Assembly: GCA_030619185.1 (NCBI GenBank)
Contig: JAUXBW010000175.1
Coordinates: forward strand, 1 to 5,032
Reading direction: 5' to 3'
From: Methyloprofundus sp.
GTDB taxonomy: Bacteria; Pseudomonadota; Gammaproteobacteria; Methylococcales; Methylomonadaceae
DNA length: 5,032 nucleotides
Under the pieces are notes generated by a model. It saw nothing but the letters and a program-made list of their open reading frames with translations, searched no databases and was not told where the DNA came from. Shown here in pieces: positions 3,931 to 5,032 of the stretch; position 1 is the stretch's first letter, and each line of letters opens with the position of its first letter. The translations under genes and the position numbers were made by a program.

Positions 3931-5032
3931 AAAATCACTATCAATTATTAATTATAGGCGGTGGACCCGCAGGTCTTGCAGCAGCGGTGACCGCTGCAAA
4001 TCACGGTATTTCCTGTGCATTACTGGATGAACAACCCACTCCAGGCGGACAAATCTACCGCTCTATAGAGTCGGTCCCTGAGCAACGCGCACAAATATTA
4101 GGCGCAGAATATCAGCGCGGCAAAACACTGGCTGAAGAATTTCGTGCATGTAATATTGAATATTATCCAGAGACCAAAGTCTGGTCATTAAACTGTGAAC
4201 GGGAAGTAGGTGTCTTACATAAACAGCAAAGCAAAGTTATTAGCGCGGATCAAATTCTGGTCGCTAGTGGTGCAATGGAACGCCCCGTGCCCTTTCCTGG
4301 CTGGACATTACCCGGCGTTATGCAAGCAGGGGCGGGGCAAATATTATTCAAATCATCGGGAGTTATTCCCAGTGAGGGTGTCGTCCTTGCAGGATCAGGC
4401 CCCTTACTGCTATTACTCGCCTGGCAATATATGCAAGTCGGTGTTGATATCAAAGCCATGCTAGATGTCACACCCCTGAGTAATCACTTACTGGCGATGC
4501 CTAAACTTCCCAGAGCCTTATTAGCGCATCATTATTTAACCAAAGGGCTGGTCTACCAACGAGACCTTAAGCGTGCTGGCGTGGTCAGCAAAATAGGTGT
4601 GAGTCAATTACGTGCATGCGGGGATGATGAATTACAGTCCGTCAAATATCGACACCTCGGTCGCGAACATTCGCTAGAAACAGGCTTATTAATGACTCAC
4701 TTTGGTGTCATCCCACATATATGGCTAACTCAGGCTGCCGGTTGCAAACATCAGTGGGATAGTAGCCAGCAATGCTGGCGACCGCAACATGATGAATGGG
4801 GTAATACCAGTATCGAAGGTATTTTAGTGGCGGGGGATGGTGCCGGGATCAACGGAGCCAGATCTGCTGAACATGCGGGGCGCCTGGCGGGCCTGCAAGC
4901 CCTCTTTGCGCTGGGTATTTTAAGCCAGACACAACGAGACAGACAATCCCGCAATGCCCGTAAATGGATGCAGGATGAACGCCATATCCGGCCTTTTCTG
5001 GAAGCCTATTTTGCGATTCCACAAAACATGCT
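3927..5032 (+). CDS. HcnB/OoxA/LhpA-like FAD-dependent oxidoreductase alpha subunit (3' end beyond window)
   Basis: The large flavoprotein subunit of a dye-linked-type dehydrogenase, related to HcnB, opine oxidase subunit A and D-hydroxyproline dehydrogenase alpha. The frame stays open from the GTG at 3927 to the window end (368 full codons plus part of a Leu codon). Visible features are the N-terminal FAD fold IIGGGPAGLAAA (9-20) with LLDEQPTPGGQIYR (32-45), the family signature VASGAMERPVPFPGWTLPGV (112-131), a second dinucleotide loop VLAGSGPLLLLLAW (153-166), and the C-terminal FAD motif GILVAGDGAGINGARSAEHAG (298-318). Relatives are about 460-500 residues and usually end with a BFD-like [2Fe-2S] domain, so roughly the last fifth is missing here because of the window edge, not damage. 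It has the GTG start and GTGA overlap described for the ribosome binding site. Together with the Fe-S gene it forms a two-subunit core; an HcnC/DAO-like subunit probably follows. The substrate is undetermined. Confidence 0.9.
   Translation, partial: MKNHYQLLIIGGGPAGLAAAVTAANHGISCALLDEQPTPGGQIYRSIESVPEQRAQILGAEYQRGKTLAEEFRACNIEYYPETKVWSLNCEREVGVLHKQQSKVISADQILVASGAMERPVPFPGWTLPGVMQAGAGQILFKSSGVIPSEGVVLAGSGPLLLLLAWQYMQVGVDIKAMLDVTPLSNHLLAMPKLPRALLAHHYLTKGLVYQRDLKRAGVVSKIGVSQLRACGDDELQSVKYRHLGREHSLETGLLMTHFGVIPHIWLTQAAGCKHQWDSSQQCWRPQHDEWGNTSIEGILVAGDGAGINGARSAEHAGRLAGLQALFALGILSQTQRDRQSRNARKWMQDERHIRPFLEAYFAIPQNM

Noticed and set aside
4210..4954. Three further open frames (4210-4464 plus, 4250-4471 minus, 4751-4954 minus)
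   Set aside because: All lie within the flavoprotein frame, which is supported by several conserved motifs. They have no ribosome binding sites or recognisable sequence.
3625..5032. Naming the operon hcnAB (hydrogen cyanide synthase)
   Set aside because: The subunits are of that type, but the same types occur in opine and hydroxyproline dehydrogenases. hcn operons do not begin with a cyclodeaminase-family gene, and the hcnC position is outside the window.

Overview
The window looks like chromosomal DNA from a gammaproteobacterium of moderate G+C. The reasons are the pairing of a YheT-type hydrolase with a stand-alone YqfO-type protein, ordinary Shine-Dalgarno spacing, and short palindromic repeats in every gap of the kind scattered through many gammaproteobacterial genomes. 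I cannot name the genus. No tRNA, rRNA, CRISPR array, transposase or phage gene is visible.

Left part, minus strand (235-1549): a two-gene unit, yheT-like alpha/beta hydrolase followed by a YqfO-like PII/CutA-fold protein, overlapping by 8 bases. A palindromic repeat (144-222) lies just beyond the end of the second gene and may help end its transcript. The first 143 bases hold nothing I can identify.

Middle (1550-2538): a non-coding stretch with nested inverted repeats (1653-1816), one small secreted protein gene (1876-2181) of unknown function, and a second non-coding stretch. The second stretch holds two more palindromic repeats and, between them, a good match to an FNR/Anr box followed by promoter-like sequence.

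Right part, plus strand (2539-5032): three tightly packed co-directional genes, the last cut by the window edge. They encode an ornithine cyclodeaminase/mu-crystallin family protein, a 101-residue [2Fe-2S] protein of the HcnA type, and a flavoprotein of the HcnB / opine oxidase alpha / hydroxyproline dehydrogenase alpha type. Gaps are 3 bases and then a 4-base GTGA overlap, so they are probably translated as one operon. The small Fe-S protein and the flavoprotein are probably subunits of one membrane-linked amino-acid or amine dehydrogenase, and the cyclodeaminase-like protein would process its imine or amino-acid product or precursor. The substrate cannot be read from the sequence. A third, HcnC/DAO-like flavoprotein subunit is expected just beyond the right edge.

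The most interesting points are the FNR-like box centred at -41.5 from a predicted start of this operon, the altered catalytic loop in the cyclodeaminase-like protein, and the repeat-of-repeats architecture in the gaps. I see no clear sign of a wholly new type of system.
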